From positions 62,001 through 126,000 of the forward strand of contig NZ_BMVY01000012.1 in assembly GCF_014650955.1 (NCBI RefSeq): a DNA stretch of 64,000 nt, written 5' to 3'. The translations under genes and the position numbers were made by a program. The notes below the pieces were generated by a model that had not been told where the DNA came from, did not search any database, and saw only the letters and a list, made by a program, of their open reading frames with translations. The DNA is from Streptomyces tauricus (lineage in GTDB: Bacteria; Actinomycetota; Actinomycetes; Streptomycetales; Streptomycetaceae). Positions 16,501 through 24,864 of the stretch are shown here, piece by piece; the stretch's first letter is position 1, and each line of letters opens with the position of its first letter.

Positions 16501-17709
16501 ATGACAGCACCCCTCCACGAGGCGCACCCCAGCAGTCCCGGCCGACGGCTGCCCGATACACAACAAGGCATGCGGCGGCGCAACCTCTCGCGGGTGCTGC
16601 ACACCGTGAACGCCGACGGGCCGCTGTCCCGTGCCGCCGTCGCCTCGCGCATCGGGCTGACCCGGGCGGCCGTCTCGACCCTCGTGGACGAACTGATCCG
16701 CTCCGGCCTCCTCGACGAGCTGGGCCCCGAGCGGCCGGGGCGGGTGGGGCGGCCCGGTTCGGCGCTGGCGCTGAGCGGACGCGGCCCGGCGGGGATCGGC
16801 GCGGAGATCGGCGTCGACCACCTCGCCGTGTGCGCGGTCGACCTGCGCGGCAAGGTGCGTGCGCGGGTCGTGCGGCACGGCACCAACCGCGGCCGTGCGC
16901 CCGAGCCCGTACTGGGTGAACTGACCGCGCTGATACGCCGGATCGTCGCCGAGGCCGACCAGGAAGGGCTGTGGCCGGCGGGTCTCGCCGTCGCCGTGCC
17001 CGGTCTGGTGGCGCGCGACGCCCGGACCGTGGTGCGCGCCCCGAACCTCGGCTGGCTCGACACGGACCTCGCTCCCCTGCTGCCCGACGTACTGCCGCTG
17101 ACCGTCGACAACGAGGCGAACTTCGGCGGACTGGCCGAACTCTGGCTCAACGAGGACGCACCGCGCGACTTCCTGCACGTCTCCGCGGAGATCGGCATCG
17201 GTGGGGCCGTGGTCGTGGACGGGCGGCTGCTGCGCGGGACGCGTGGCTTCGCGGGCGAGCTGGGACATGTGCCGGTACGGCCCGAGGGGCCCGCGTGCGC
17301 CTGCGGCGGGCGCGGCTGCCTGGAGCAGTACGCGGGCGAGGAGGCCGTGCTGCGCGCGGCCGGCCTGGAACCGGGCGAGGACCGGGTCGGCCTGCTCGCC
17401 GAACACGCCGCGGGAGGCGACAAGAACGTACGGCGGGCCTTGCGCGACGCCGGTACCGCGCTGGGTATCGCGCTGACGGGTGCGGTCAATCTGCTGGACC
17501 CCGAGGCCGTCGTGCTGGGCGGCGCACTGTCCGGGCTGGCGCCCTGGTTGCTGCCCTCGCTGGAGCGGGAGCTGGCCCGCAGGACGGCGGGTCCCGCCTG
17601 CTCGGTGTCGGTCTCCCGGCTCGGCCCGGAAGGCCCGCTGCTGGGCGCCGCGCACTCCGTCGTACGGGCCGTGCTCGACGATCCGGCGGCGGTGGGGGGC
17701 GGGGCGTAG
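16501..17709 (+). CDS. xylR: ROK-family transcriptional regulator, probable xylose repressor
   Basis: A 402-residue ROK regulator. It has an N-terminal winged helix (about residues 22-78, QGMRRRNLSRVLHTVNADGP then SRIGLTRAAVSTLVDELI) joined to a sugar-kinase-like domain. That domain carries VDNEANFGGLAELW, the inducer-binding EIGIGGAVVVDG segment and the zinc motif CACGGRGCLEQY. Xylose-bound ROK proteins typically release operators upstream of xylA and xylB, and its place next to xylB supports this role. The symbol is by analogy. GAGE- and LGGAL-type motifs at the C-terminus complete the family pattern. Four perfect 9-bp repeats begin 13 bp after the stop. Confidence 0.9.
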   Translation: MTAPLHEAHPSSPGRRLPDTQQGMRRRNLSRVLHTVNADGPLSRAAVASRIGLTRAAVSTLVDELIRSGLLDELGPERPGRVGRPGSALALSGRGPAGIGAEIGVDHLAVCAVDLRGKVRARVVRHGTNRGRAPEPVLGELTALIRRIVAEADQEGLWPAGLAVAVPGLVARDARTVVRAPNLGWLDTDLAPLLPDVLPLTVDNEANFGGLAELWLNEDAPRDFLHVSAEIGIGGAVVVDGRLLRGTRGFAGELGHVPVRPEGPACACGGRGCLEQYAGEEAVLRAAGLEPGEDRVGLLAEHAAGGDKNVRRALRDAGTALGIALTGAVNLLDPEAVVLGGALSGLAPWLLPSLERELARRTAGPACSVSVSRLGPEGPLLGAAHSVVRAVLDDPAAVGGGA

Positions 17710-17721
17710 GTCTGGCGGGTG

Positions 17722-17757
17722 CGGCAGGTCCGGCAGGTCCGGCAGGTCCGGCAGGTG
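17722..17757. repeat. Four tandem 9-bp repeats
   Basis: CGGCAGGTC is repeated four times (last copy ends in G) immediately downstream of the ROK gene, in the 278-bp gap before the amidase gene. Confidence 0.9.
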
Positions 17758-17987
17758 GGGTCTCGCTTGTTGTTGGCGTCCAGGGGTCGTAATCACCCTT
17801 TCGGGTGGCCGAGTTGTCCACAATCACAGTGCTGTCCACGGACCTGGGCGGGCCTCTCCTCGCCAACCGGCAAGACCCGTACCGTGTTTCACGTGAGAAC
17901 CGCGCGACTACGAGTTCCCGCACGAAACCGGCGCTGCCCCGACTCGTTGAGCCCTGTCCCCCACGTCGTCCCTCCGAGAGGAAACCT

Positions 17988-18599
17988 GTGGACCGAGCCA
18001 AGTACCTGCCAGCCACCCTGCCCAGTCGGCGGCGCCTGCTCCAGAGCGCGGCCCTCGCCACGCTCTCCACCGCACTGCTCCCCACCACGCGGGCCGACGC
18101 GGCGCCGCGGGGCTTCGACTACCCGCAGTCCGAGTGGTCCCCGGCAAGCCCCTCCAACTACACGGTGGCCAACCGTCCGACGAGCCACCCCGTCGACTTC
18201 GTCGTCATCCACGTGACACAGGCGACGTACTCGGACACCCTCGCGATCTTCCAGAACCCGAAGAAGCAGGTGTCCGCGCACTATGTCGTCAGGTCCGCCG
18301 ACGGCCACATCGCTCAGATGGTGCGCGAGCGCGACATCGCCTGGCACGCGGGGAACTGGGACTACAACACCCGCAGCATCGGCATCGAGCACGAGGGCTG
18401 GGTGGACAAGCCGGAGTACTTCACCAACGCCCTGTACGAGGAGTCGGCGAAACTCACCGCGGCGATCTGCACCGAGTACGCGATTCCCAAGGACCGCTCA
18501 CACATCCTCGCCCACTACGAAGTACCGGGCAGCGACCACACCGACCCCGGCCCGAACTGGGACTGGACGCGCTACATCAGACTCGTCAACTTCGCCTGA
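17988..18599 (+). CDS. Exported N-acetylmuramoyl-L-alanine amidase (Amidase_2)
   Basis: A 203-residue zinc amidase that cleaves the muramyl-peptide bond of peptidoglycan. The N-terminus LPSRRRLLQSAALATLSTAL resembles a Tat signal, ending near DAAP. Zinc ligands by family pattern: His75 (VVIHVTQ), His in ILAHYEVPG and Asp in HTDPGPNWDW. Core motifs SAHYVVRSADGHIAQMV and SIGIEHEGW are typical of PGRP/AmpD-like folds. The GTG at 17988 is chosen because GAGAGGA sits 5 nt upstream and it yields a clean signal peptide; upstream in-frame starts would bury the signal. Likely role in wall remodelling or lysis of competitors. Confidence 0.92.
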   Translation: MDRAKYLPATLPSRRRLLQSAALATLSTALLPTTRADAAPRGFDYPQSEWSPASPSNYTVANRPTSHPVDFVVIHVTQATYSDTLAIFQNPKKQVSAHYVVRSADGHIAQMVRERDIAWHAGNWDYNTRSIGIEHEGWVDKPEYFTNALYEESAKLTAAICTEYAIPKDRSHILAHYEVPGSDHTDPGPNWDWTRYIRLVNFA

Positions 18600-18795
18600 C
18601 CGTCCGAGAACCGAGGGTCGAGAAGCATGGGTCGAGGACCCGAGGTGGGGACCCTGGGGTGAGGACTCAGGGGTGAGGCCCAACGGGTGGGCGTGGTCGT
18701 CCCGACGGACCGCGACGCTTGTCCGCGTCCACCACCCGAGTGACGATGTCACCAGCCGCATCACGTCCAGTCCCATCGCTTTGCGGGAGGCCGGG

Positions 18796-20064
18796 TTGAC
18801 CGATCCATGGGTGGCCCTGAATCCGGGCGCCGACCCTGTCGAGCGGGTTCGCGTGCTGCGCCGCGCCCACGACACGTTCACCGAGGCGGGTACGGTCTCG
18901 CGACCGGTGCGGTCCGTGGTGGCCGACTCGTGGCGGCGTTCGGCGCGGGCCGGGGTCGGACCGGACGGCTCCGCGTGTGTGGAACTCTCCGACGGAGACC
19001 TCGGGGCGTATCGGGCGGAGCACCCGTTGGCCCCGGTGATGCCGCTGTTCCGTGAACTCATGGGCACGTTCGCGTCGGACGGCGAGCACCTCCTCGCGGT
19101 CTGCGACGCGCAGGGCAGACTCCTGTGGGTGGAAGGCCATCCCGCCACCCGGCAGAAGGCGGACGGTATGAACTTCGTGCCGGGCGCGCGATGGGCGGAG
19201 TCCGCCATGGGCACGAACGCACCGGGTACGGCGGTCGCGCTCGACCGGCCGGTGCAGGTGTTCGCGGCGGAGCACTTCATCCGGCGTGTCCAGCCGTGGA
19301 CGTGCGCGGCGGCTCCGGTGCACGATCCACGCACGGGACGGCTGCTCGGCGCCGTCGACATCACCGGCGGGGACGGGCTGGCGCATCCGCACAGCCTGGG
19401 GTTCGTCCAGGCCGTGGCGCGCGCCGCCGAGTCCCAGTTGGCGCTGCTCACCCCGATACCGGCCGCCACCGACGCCCTGCAGCTGACCGCCCTGGGCCGG
19501 GACGAGGCGCTTCTCGTGGCAGGCGGCCGCAAACTGCGCCTGAGCCGCCGGCACAGCGAACTCCTGGTGCTGCTGTCCCGGCATCCGGACGGCCTGACCG
19601 GCGACGAGTTGCTGTGCTCGCTGTACGAGGACGAGTCGGTGACACCGGTGACGCTGCGCGCGGAACTGGCCCGCCTGCGACGGCTGCTCGGCACCGGGAT
19701 CCTCGGTTCACGGCCCTACCGGCTCGCGATTCCGGTCGAGTCCGATGTCGCGGTCGTGGAGCGCAGACTCGCCGCCGGTGCGATCACGGCGGCTGTGGCG
19801 GCGTACGCCGGGCCGTTGCTGCCCGGTTCCCAGGCGCCGGCGGTGGTGCGGCTGCGCCGACGGCTCGCGGACGGACTGCGCGCGGCGCTCGTCTCCGGTG
19901 GTGACCCCGACCTGCTGGCGTGCTGGGCCCAGGAGTCGTGGGGCGAGGACGACCTCGACGTCTGGAGGGCGCTGGCCGCCGCCCGCCCGACGGCTCCGGT
20001 ACGGGCGCGGCTGACAGAGCTGGAGGCAGAACAGTCGGCGTACCCGTGGCGGGCCCGCCACTGA
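18796..20064 (+). CDS. AcoR-like GAF-domain transcriptional regulator
   Basis: A 422-residue regulator. The N-terminal part (about residues 25-215) matches the GAF sensory region of acetoin/alcohol catabolism activators, with SWRRSARAGVGPDG, FVPGARWAESAMGTNAPGTA, HFIRRVQPWTCAAAPVHDP and GRLLGAVDITGG. The AAA+ sigma54 module of AcoR is absent. Instead a C-terminal winged helix of OmpR type follows (LSRRHSELLVLLSRHPDGLT, LRAELARLRRLLG), then about 110 residues. TTG 18796 is chosen because GGGAGG lies 5 nt upstream and gives MTDPWVALNPGADPVERVR. It sits directly upstream of, and co-directional with, an aldehyde dehydrogenase, so it very probably activates that gene in response to an aldehyde or alcohol. 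Confidence 0.88.
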   Translation: MTDPWVALNPGADPVERVRVLRRAHDTFTEAGTVSRPVRSVVADSWRRSARAGVGPDGSACVELSDGDLGAYRAEHPLAPVMPLFRELMGTFASDGEHLLAVCDAQGRLLWVEGHPATRQKADGMNFVPGARWAESAMGTNAPGTAVALDRPVQVFAAEHFIRRVQPWTCAAAPVHDPRTGRLLGAVDITGGDGLAHPHSLGFVQAVARAAESQLALLTPIPAATDALQLTALGRDEALLVAGGRKLRLSRRHSELLVLLSRHPDGLTGDELLCSLYEDESVTPVTLRAELARLRRLLGTGILGSRPYRLAIPVESDVAVVERRLAAGAITAAVAAYAGPLLPGSQAPAVVRLRRRLADGLRAALVSGGDPDLLACWAQESWGEDDLDVWRALAAARPTAPVRARLTELEAEQSAYPWRARH

Positions 20065-20102
20065 CGAGCGCGGCCACAATTACGACCACGACCAGACCTC
20101 AA

Positions 20103-20130
20103 CTACGGCTACGGCTACGGCTACGGCTAC
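20103..20130. repeat. CTACGG hexanucleotide repeat
   Basis: CTACGG is repeated 4.7 times in the 232-bp gap between the GAF regulator and the aldehyde dehydrogenase. The rest of the gap is pyrimidine-rich (CCATCC-type runs) and has no gene. Confidence 0.9.
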
Positions 20131-20296
20131 GCGACTATGACCGTGGTCTCGTTCCCATCCCCATCCCAGCCCTTGCTGCCCCCTCGCCATCCACCATCCG
20201 CCATCCGCCACGCAACGTATCTGCAACCTCTCCGTCCCTACCCTCGCCGCGAGAGCTGTCCAACGGCGGGCGGCCCTTCCTCGGGAGGCACAGCAC

Positions 20297-21820
20297 ATGA
20301 CTCGTTACGCAGCGCCCGGCACCGAAGGCGCGATCGTCTCCTACCAGTCGCGGTACGACCACTTCATCGGCGGCGAGTACGTGGAGCCCGCTCGTGGGCA
20401 GTACTTCGAGAACCCGAGTCCGGTGAACGGGCAGCCGTTCACCGAGATCGCGCGGGGCACGGCCGAGGACGTGGAGCGGGCCCTGGACGCGGCGCACGCC
20501 GCCGCACCCGCCTGGGGCCGCACGTCGGTGACCGCGCGGGCCGACATCCTCCTCAAGGTCGCCGACCGGATGGAGGCGAACCTGGAGAAGCTCGCGGTCG
20601 CGGAGAGCTGGGAGAACGGCAAGCCGATCCGGGAGACCCTGGCCGCCGACATCCCCCTCGCCATCGACCACTTCCGTTACTTCGCGGGGGCGGTCCGTGC
20701 GCAGGAGGGGTCGCTCAGCGAGATCGACGACGACACGGTGGCGTACCACTTCCATGAGCCGCTGGGCGTCGTGGCGCAGATCATTCCGTGGAACTTCCCG
20801 ATCCTCATGGCCGTGTGGAAGCTGGCGCCTGCGCTCGCGGCTGGCAACGCGGTCGTGATCAAGCCCGCCGAGCAGACACCGGCGTCCATCCACTACTTGA
20901 TGAGCCTGATCTCGGACCTGCTGCCGCCTGGCGTCGTGAACATCGTCAACGGCTTCGGTGTGGAGGCGGGCAAGCCGCTGGCGTCCAGCGCGCGGGTGGC
21001 GAAGGTCGCGTTCACCGGCGAGACCACCACGGGGCGGTTGATCATGCAGTACGCCTCGGAGAACATCAAACCGGTCACGCTCGAACTGGGCGGCAAGTCG
21101 CCGAACATCTTCTTCGACGACGTATGGGCGCAGGACGACGCCTTCCGGGACAAGGCGCTCGAAGGTTTCACGATGTTCGCGCTGAACCAGGGCGAGGTGT
21201 GCACCTGTCCGTCCCGGGCGCTCGTCCAGCAGGGCCACTACAGCGAGTTCCTCGACGCGGCTGTCGCCCGCACCGAGTTGATCAAACCAGGTCACCCGCT
21301 CGACACCGAGACGATGATCGGCGCTCAGGCCTCCAACGACCAGTTGGAGAAGATCCTCTCCTACCTGGACATCGGCCAGCAGGAGGGGGCCAAGGTCCTC
21401 ACGGGCGGCCACCGTATCGAGTACGACGGGGAGTTGGCGGGTGGGTACTACGTACAGCCGACGATCTTCCAGGGGGACAACCGGATGCGGATCTTCCAGG
21501 AGGAGATCTTCGGTCCCGTCGTGTCCGTCACGTCGTTCGCGGACTTCGACGATGCCATCAAGCTCGCCAACGACACGTTGTACGGACTCGGTGCCGGGGT
21601 GTGGACGCGGGACATGAACACGGCGTATCGCGCGGGGCGTTCGATCCAGGCGGGCCGGGTGTGGACGAACTGCTACCACGCGTATCCGGCGCACGCGGCA
21701 TTCGGCGGCTACAAGCAGTCGGGCATCGGCCGTGAGAACCACAAGATGATGCTGGAGCACTATCAGCAGACGAAGAACCTTCTGTGTTCTTACAGCCCTC
21801 AGAAGCTCGGCTTCTTCTAG
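20297..21820 (+). CDS. NAD-dependent aldehyde dehydrogenase (AcoD/ExaC type)
   Basis: A 507-residue aldehyde dehydrogenase that oxidises acetaldehyde or other short aldehydes. Motifs: IPWNFPILMAVWKLAPALAA, the Rossmann GETTTGRLIMQYAS, the catalytic general base in VTLELGGKSPN, the catalytic Cys in NQGEVCTCPSR, the NAD-contact EEIFGPVVSV, and C-terminal AFGGYKQSGIGREN. The N-terminus with YDHFIGGEYVEPA and the EGSLSEIDDDT segment fit the AcoD/ExaC/ThcA branch. GGGAGG lies 7 nt upstream of ATG 20297. It is preceded by its probable regulator and followed by a hairpin. In many bacteria this enzyme is followed by a DUF779 gene; here DUF779 is 37 kb away at 58786. Confidence 0.96.
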   Translation: MTRYAAPGTEGAIVSYQSRYDHFIGGEYVEPARGQYFENPSPVNGQPFTEIARGTAEDVERALDAAHAAAPAWGRTSVTARADILLKVADRMEANLEKLAVAESWENGKPIRETLAADIPLAIDHFRYFAGAVRAQEGSLSEIDDDTVAYHFHEPLGVVAQIIPWNFPILMAVWKLAPALAAGNAVVIKPAEQTPASIHYLMSLISDLLPPGVVNIVNGFGVEAGKPLASSARVAKVAFTGETTTGRLIMQYASENIKPVTLELGGKSPNIFFDDVWAQDDAFRDKALEGFTMFALNQGEVCTCPSRALVQQGHYSEFLDAAVARTELIKPGHPLDTETMIGAQASNDQLEKILSYLDIGQQEGAKVLTGGHRIEYDGELAGGYYVQPTIFQGDNRMRIFQEEIFGPVVSVTSFADFDDAIKLANDTLYGLGAGVWTRDMNTAYRAGRSIQAGRVWTNCYHAYPAHAAFGGYKQSGIGRENHKMMLEHYQQTKNLLCSYSPQKLGFF

Positions 21821-21831
21821 AGTCTCGCGTC

Positions 21832-21866
21832 GGTTGCCTGGGGTCTCCGTTCCGCTCCGGGCAACC
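21832..21866. terminator. Hairpin after aldehyde dehydrogenase
   Basis: GGTTGCC and GGCAACC pair across a 21-nt loop, 12 bp after the stop. There is no T run. Probable factor-assisted or high-GC terminator. Confidence 0.5.
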
Positions 21867-21877
21867 TTCACACGTGT

Positions 21878-21917
<40 letters not shown>

Positions 21918-22063
21918 GATCACCTCAGAGTGGACCGGGCATGGGAAGTGACCGTCAGGCGGCTTCGGCACCCCTGTAGCGTGGCCGTCTGCCGCATGGG
22001 GTGCCATGTGTCCGGACAGCCCGTAGGAAGGGCGTTCGGCAGCGAGCCAGCGATGAGAGTGCG

Positions 22064-22468
22064 ATGAGTGAACTGACGAAGCCCGAGGTCGACGTTCCCG
22101 AGGGTGACGCGCCTACCGAGTTGACCATCCGGGACCTGGTCGTCGGGGACGGGGCCGAGGTGAAGTCGGGCATGGTGGTCAGGGTCCACTACGTCGGGGT
22201 GGCCTTCGAGTCCGGGAAGGAGTTCGATGCCTCCTGGGACCGGGGCCAGCCGTTCAAGTTCGCCCTGGGCGGTGGCAGGGTCATCAAGGGCTGGGACCGA
22301 GGGGTGAAGGGGATGAAGGTCGGCGGTCGACGCGAGATCATCGTTCCCCCACGTCTCGGGTACGGCAATCAGTCGCCATCACCGTTGATCCCGGCGGGCT
22401 CGACCCTCCTCTTCGTGGTGGACCTGCTGGACGTGTACCGCGGCACAGCCGGGTGGACCCACGCCTAG
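22064..22468 (+). CDS. FKBP-type peptidyl-prolyl cis-trans isomerase
   Basis: A 134-residue single-domain FKBP without a signal peptide, so cytoplasmic. Conserved pocket segments are visible: VRVHYVGVAFESGKEFDASW, PFKFALGGGRVIKGWDRGVK, MKVGGRREIIVPPRLGYGN and IPAGSTLLFVVDLLDV. It accelerates proline isomerisation during protein folding and is the expected target class for FK506/rapamycin-like macrolides. ATG 22064 is the natural start (MSELTKPEVDVPEGD); the ribosome-binding site is weak. Confidence 0.95.
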   Translation: MSELTKPEVDVPEGDAPTELTIRDLVVGDGAEVKSGMVVRVHYVGVAFESGKEFDASWDRGQPFKFALGGGRVIKGWDRGVKGMKVGGRREIIVPPRLGYGNQSPSPLIPAGSTLLFVVDLLDVYRGTAGWTHA

Positions 22469-22511
22469 CGCCCATCGCGACCGTTCACCCGCTGTGCGCC
22501 ATCCGCCACCC

Positions 22512-22558
22512 GACCCACCGACCCACCGACCCACCGTCCGGCATCCGGCATCCGGCAT
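22512..22558. repeat. Two adjacent short tandem repeats
   Basis: Three copies of GACCCACC (22512-22535) are followed by three copies of a TCCGGCA unit (22537-22558), in the gap between the FKBP gene and the DHFR-like gene. Confidence 0.85.
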
Positions 22559-22653
22559 CGGACAACCTGACGGCTCGGCGATGAGTTTTCGAGGCTGCGT
22601 CGGTCAACCGCTTCGACGCACGCTCACACGCCTACTCCTGAAGGAGGAGTCTG

Positions 22654-23232
22654 ATGGCAAGCCTCATGGTGGACTTCATCATCTCGCTCGACGGATACGC
22701 CTCCGCTGAGGGCTGGCCCGGGTTCTGGGGCCTGGAAGGGCCCGAGTACCTCGCCTGGCTCGACAGTGACGGCGAGAAGCAGCACGTCAGCCTGATGGGC
22801 GCCACGACCTACCGGCTGATGTCGGGTTTCGCCGCCCAGGCACCCGACGACCCGGGCTTCGCCGAGCTGAACACCATGCCCAAGATCGTCTTCTCGTCGA
22901 CCCTGAAGGAACCCCTGGACTGGCCGAACACCACGCTGGTCACGGAGGATGTCATCGACGCCGTGCGGGACCTGAAGAAGAACACGGCACAGCCCCTGCG
23001 CACCCTCGGCAGCCTCACTCTGTGCCGCTCGCTGCTCGCGGCTGGTCTCGTGGACCGCTTCCGCGTCGTCGTCTTCCCGGTCATCACCGGAGCCACCGGG
23101 AAAGAACGGATCTTCGACCAGTACCCCGACGTCCGCCTCGAACTCGTCGAGAACCGCACCTTCGACGGCCGACTCCAATTGCTGGAGTACGCGCCCACCG
23201 TCCTCGACGGGCCGCCCACCACGAACGGCTAG
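22654..23232 (+). CDS. Dihydrofolate reductase / RibD C-terminal family protein
   Basis: A 192-residue protein of the RibD_C/DHFR-like family (COG0262 type). Signatures: VDFIISLDGYAS at the start, VSLMGATTYRLM, KIVFSSTLKEPLDWPNTTLV, and the NADPH-binding LRTLGSLTLCRSLLAAGLVD followed by FPVITGATGKERIFD. These stand-alone Streptomyces proteins are usually annotated deaminase/reductase; the substrate is unknown. GAAGGAGG lies 7 nt upstream of ATG 22654. It is not in an operon. Confidence 0.9.
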   Translation: MASLMVDFIISLDGYASAEGWPGFWGLEGPEYLAWLDSDGEKQHVSLMGATTYRLMSGFAAQAPDDPGFAELNTMPKIVFSSTLKEPLDWPNTTLVTEDVIDAVRDLKKNTAQPLRTLGSLTLCRSLLAAGLVDRFRVVVFPVITGATGKERIFDQYPDVRLELVENRTFDGRLQLLEYAPTVLDGPPTTNG

Positions 23233-23273
23233 GTGGCGTGCGGGGAGCGGTGGGGCTGTCGGTGCGGTCCCGT

Positions 23274-23329
23274 GTCGTGCCGACTCGGCACGACAAGCAG
23301 TGCACGACAGGCAGTGCACGACAGGCAGT
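23274..23329. terminator. Perfect hairpin followed by 14-bp tandem repeats
   Basis: GTCGTGCCGA and TCGGCACGAC (23274-23294) form a perfect 10-bp stem with a 1-nt centre, downstream of the DHFR-like gene. From 23295 a 14-bp unit (AGGCAGTGCACGAC) repeats two and a half times. The hairpin is a likely terminator and sits 77 bp before the next start. Confidence 0.6.
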
Positions 23330-23370
23330 CGGACTTCTGACTCACGGACGCATGAGGTAGGAAGACATCC

Positions 23371-23955
23371 GTGATCGAACCGCCCCGGACCGCCACCCAG
23401 CACGCGTTCATCGCCCTCGCGCCGCCCGACGACGCGAAGGACGAGCTGGCGCACGCGCTGAGCCCGGCCTACGCCGCCTGCCCCGACCTGCGCTGGAACC
23501 GCATCGAGGACTGGCACATCACCCTTGCCTTCCTGGGCGAGGTGCCGGTGCAGGTCGTGCAGACGCTTCGTTCACCCCTCGCTGATCTCGCGGCCACCCG
23601 CCCCTCTCTCGAACTGTCACTGCTCGGTGGCGGTCACTTCGACGAGCGAGTGCTGTGGAGCGGCATAGCGGGCGATGTCGACGGACTGCATGAGCTGGCC
23701 GAAGCGGTACGGGCGCGGGTCAGGGACTGCGGCCTCGCCTTCGTCGAACGTCCGCTGCGTCCCCACCTCACGCTGGCCCGCGCTCGCCGCTACGACAACG
23801 CGTCCGTGACGGCGGCGGCCGCCTGCCTCAACGGCTTCACCGGCCGCCCGTGGCAGACCGAACGCCTCCACCTGGTCGGCAGCACGGTAAGCGGCCACCC
23901 GGGTCCGCGGCGCTACCAGGACATCGACGCATGGTCACTGGCCCCTGCTTACTGA
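23371..23955 (+). CDS. thpR: RNA 2',3'-cyclic phosphodiesterase (2'-5' RNA ligase family)
   Basis: A 194-residue member of the 2H phosphoesterase family with the two catalytic HxTx motifs: HITLAF (His49) and HLTLAR (about residue 131). It opens 2',3'-cyclic phosphates on RNA; some members ligate tRNA halves in vitro. The length is usual for ThpR. The GTG start at 23371 has AGGTAGGAAG about 8 nt upstream. No operon partner is visible. Confidence 0.92.
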   Translation: MIEPPRTATQHAFIALAPPDDAKDELAHALSPAYAACPDLRWNRIEDWHITLAFLGEVPVQVVQTLRSPLADLAATRPSLELSLLGGGHFDERVLWSGIAGDVDGLHELAEAVRARVRDCGLAFVERPLRPHLTLARARRYDNASVTAAAACLNGFTGRPWQTERLHLVGSTVSGHPGPRRYQDIDAWSLAPAY

Positions 23956-24167
23956 TCTTCCGCCCTCGCCATCCTCGTTTCCGCATTCACCCCCAGCGCT
24001 GCGGCGCAACCTGACAGGTGTCAGGACAGTGGCCCCCTCTCCCCTGGTTGTCTTGCAGCGGCGCCGCCGGGGTTCGGCACATGCGGCGCCCACAGCCCGA
24101 GCCGTACTCGCCGTACGCGCTCTGCTCGCTGTACTCGCTGTTCGTCGACCCAGGGGAAGGCATCGTC

Positions 24168-24653
24168 ATGACCAGACGTGCAAGGGCCAAACTAGTCTGC
24201 ACCGCCGCCGCCGGCGTACTGCTGGCAGGCGGAGTCACCGTCGCCGTGCCGGGTACGGCACTCGCGGCCCCGTCGGACTGCGAGCGTGGCGCCAACGGCT
24301 TCCGCGACATCGCCGACAATCTGGCCGGTGTCCCCGCCGGCCCGGCGGACAGGACGCTGCACCCCTCCGACCCGCAAGGGCTCATCGGGCGCATCAGCCT
24401 GCGAGCAGTCAGCATCGACAACAAGGTGTACGGGTTCGCCGCGCTCGCGGCCCCGCGTACCGGAGACGAGATCTGGATGGACTGGACTCTGAACGGCCGG
24501 GATGTCCATGTCCAGTGCGGACCCTTCAGGGCAACTCGCGACGGCTTTCCGCTGACCAGCGCCGCGAAACTGACGGACAACAGCCCGAACTACCGGTTCC
24601 GCGCCTGCGGAGGCGGGGGTGGCCAGGTGGTGCAGTGCACCGACTGGTGGTAG
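24168..24653 (+). CDS. Small secreted protein of unknown function
   Basis: A 161-residue exported protein. The signal peptide RARAKLVCTAAAGVLLAGGV is followed by an ALA/APS cleavage site (about residue 34). The mature domain has four Cys (SDCERGAN, VQCGPF, FRACGG, VQCTDWW), suggesting two disulfides, and ends in CTDWW. I do not recognise the family. AGGGGAAGG lies 7-8 nt before ATG 24168. It is followed by a strong hairpin, so it is probably a well-expressed single-gene unit. Confidence 0.78.
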   Translation: MTRRARAKLVCTAAAGVLLAGGVTVAVPGTALAAPSDCERGANGFRDIADNLAGVPAGPADRTLHPSDPQGLIGRISLRAVSIDNKVYGFAALAAPRTGDEIWMDWTLNGRDVHVQCGPFRATRDGFPLTSAAKLTDNSPNYRFRACGGGGGQVVQCTDWW

Positions 24654-24670
24654 CCGGACCCGTCCACCTG

Positions 24671-24710
24671 ACAGCGCGCTCCGGCATCCGTGGATGCCGG
24701 AGCGTGCTGT
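24671..24710. terminator. Strong hairpin terminator
   Basis: GCTCCGGCATCC and GGATGCCGGAGC form a perfect 12-bp stem over a 2-nt loop. The flanking ACAGC and GCTGT extend it after a 2-bp mismatch. It begins 18 bp after the secreted-protein stop and probably ends that transcript. Confidence 0.75.
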
Positions 24711-24864
24711 CGCACCACGACCGCCCTGGCTTGATCGCATCGCTCGCCCGCTCTCAACACCCCCTCACAGACAACCCACAGCCACTCCGCCTCCGTCCTA
24801 GGGGACGCGAGAGGCGCCCGGGACCGACGGGACGTCCGCGCATGCGGTGGTGAGGAGTGGATCA

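Noticed and set aside
18667..19694. Minus-strand frames opposite the GAF regulator
   Set aside because: No domain signal and full overlap with a well-supported gene.
20135..21871. Long minus-strand frame opposite the aldehyde dehydrogenase
   Set aside because: Antisense shadow of a gene with intact catalytic motifs.
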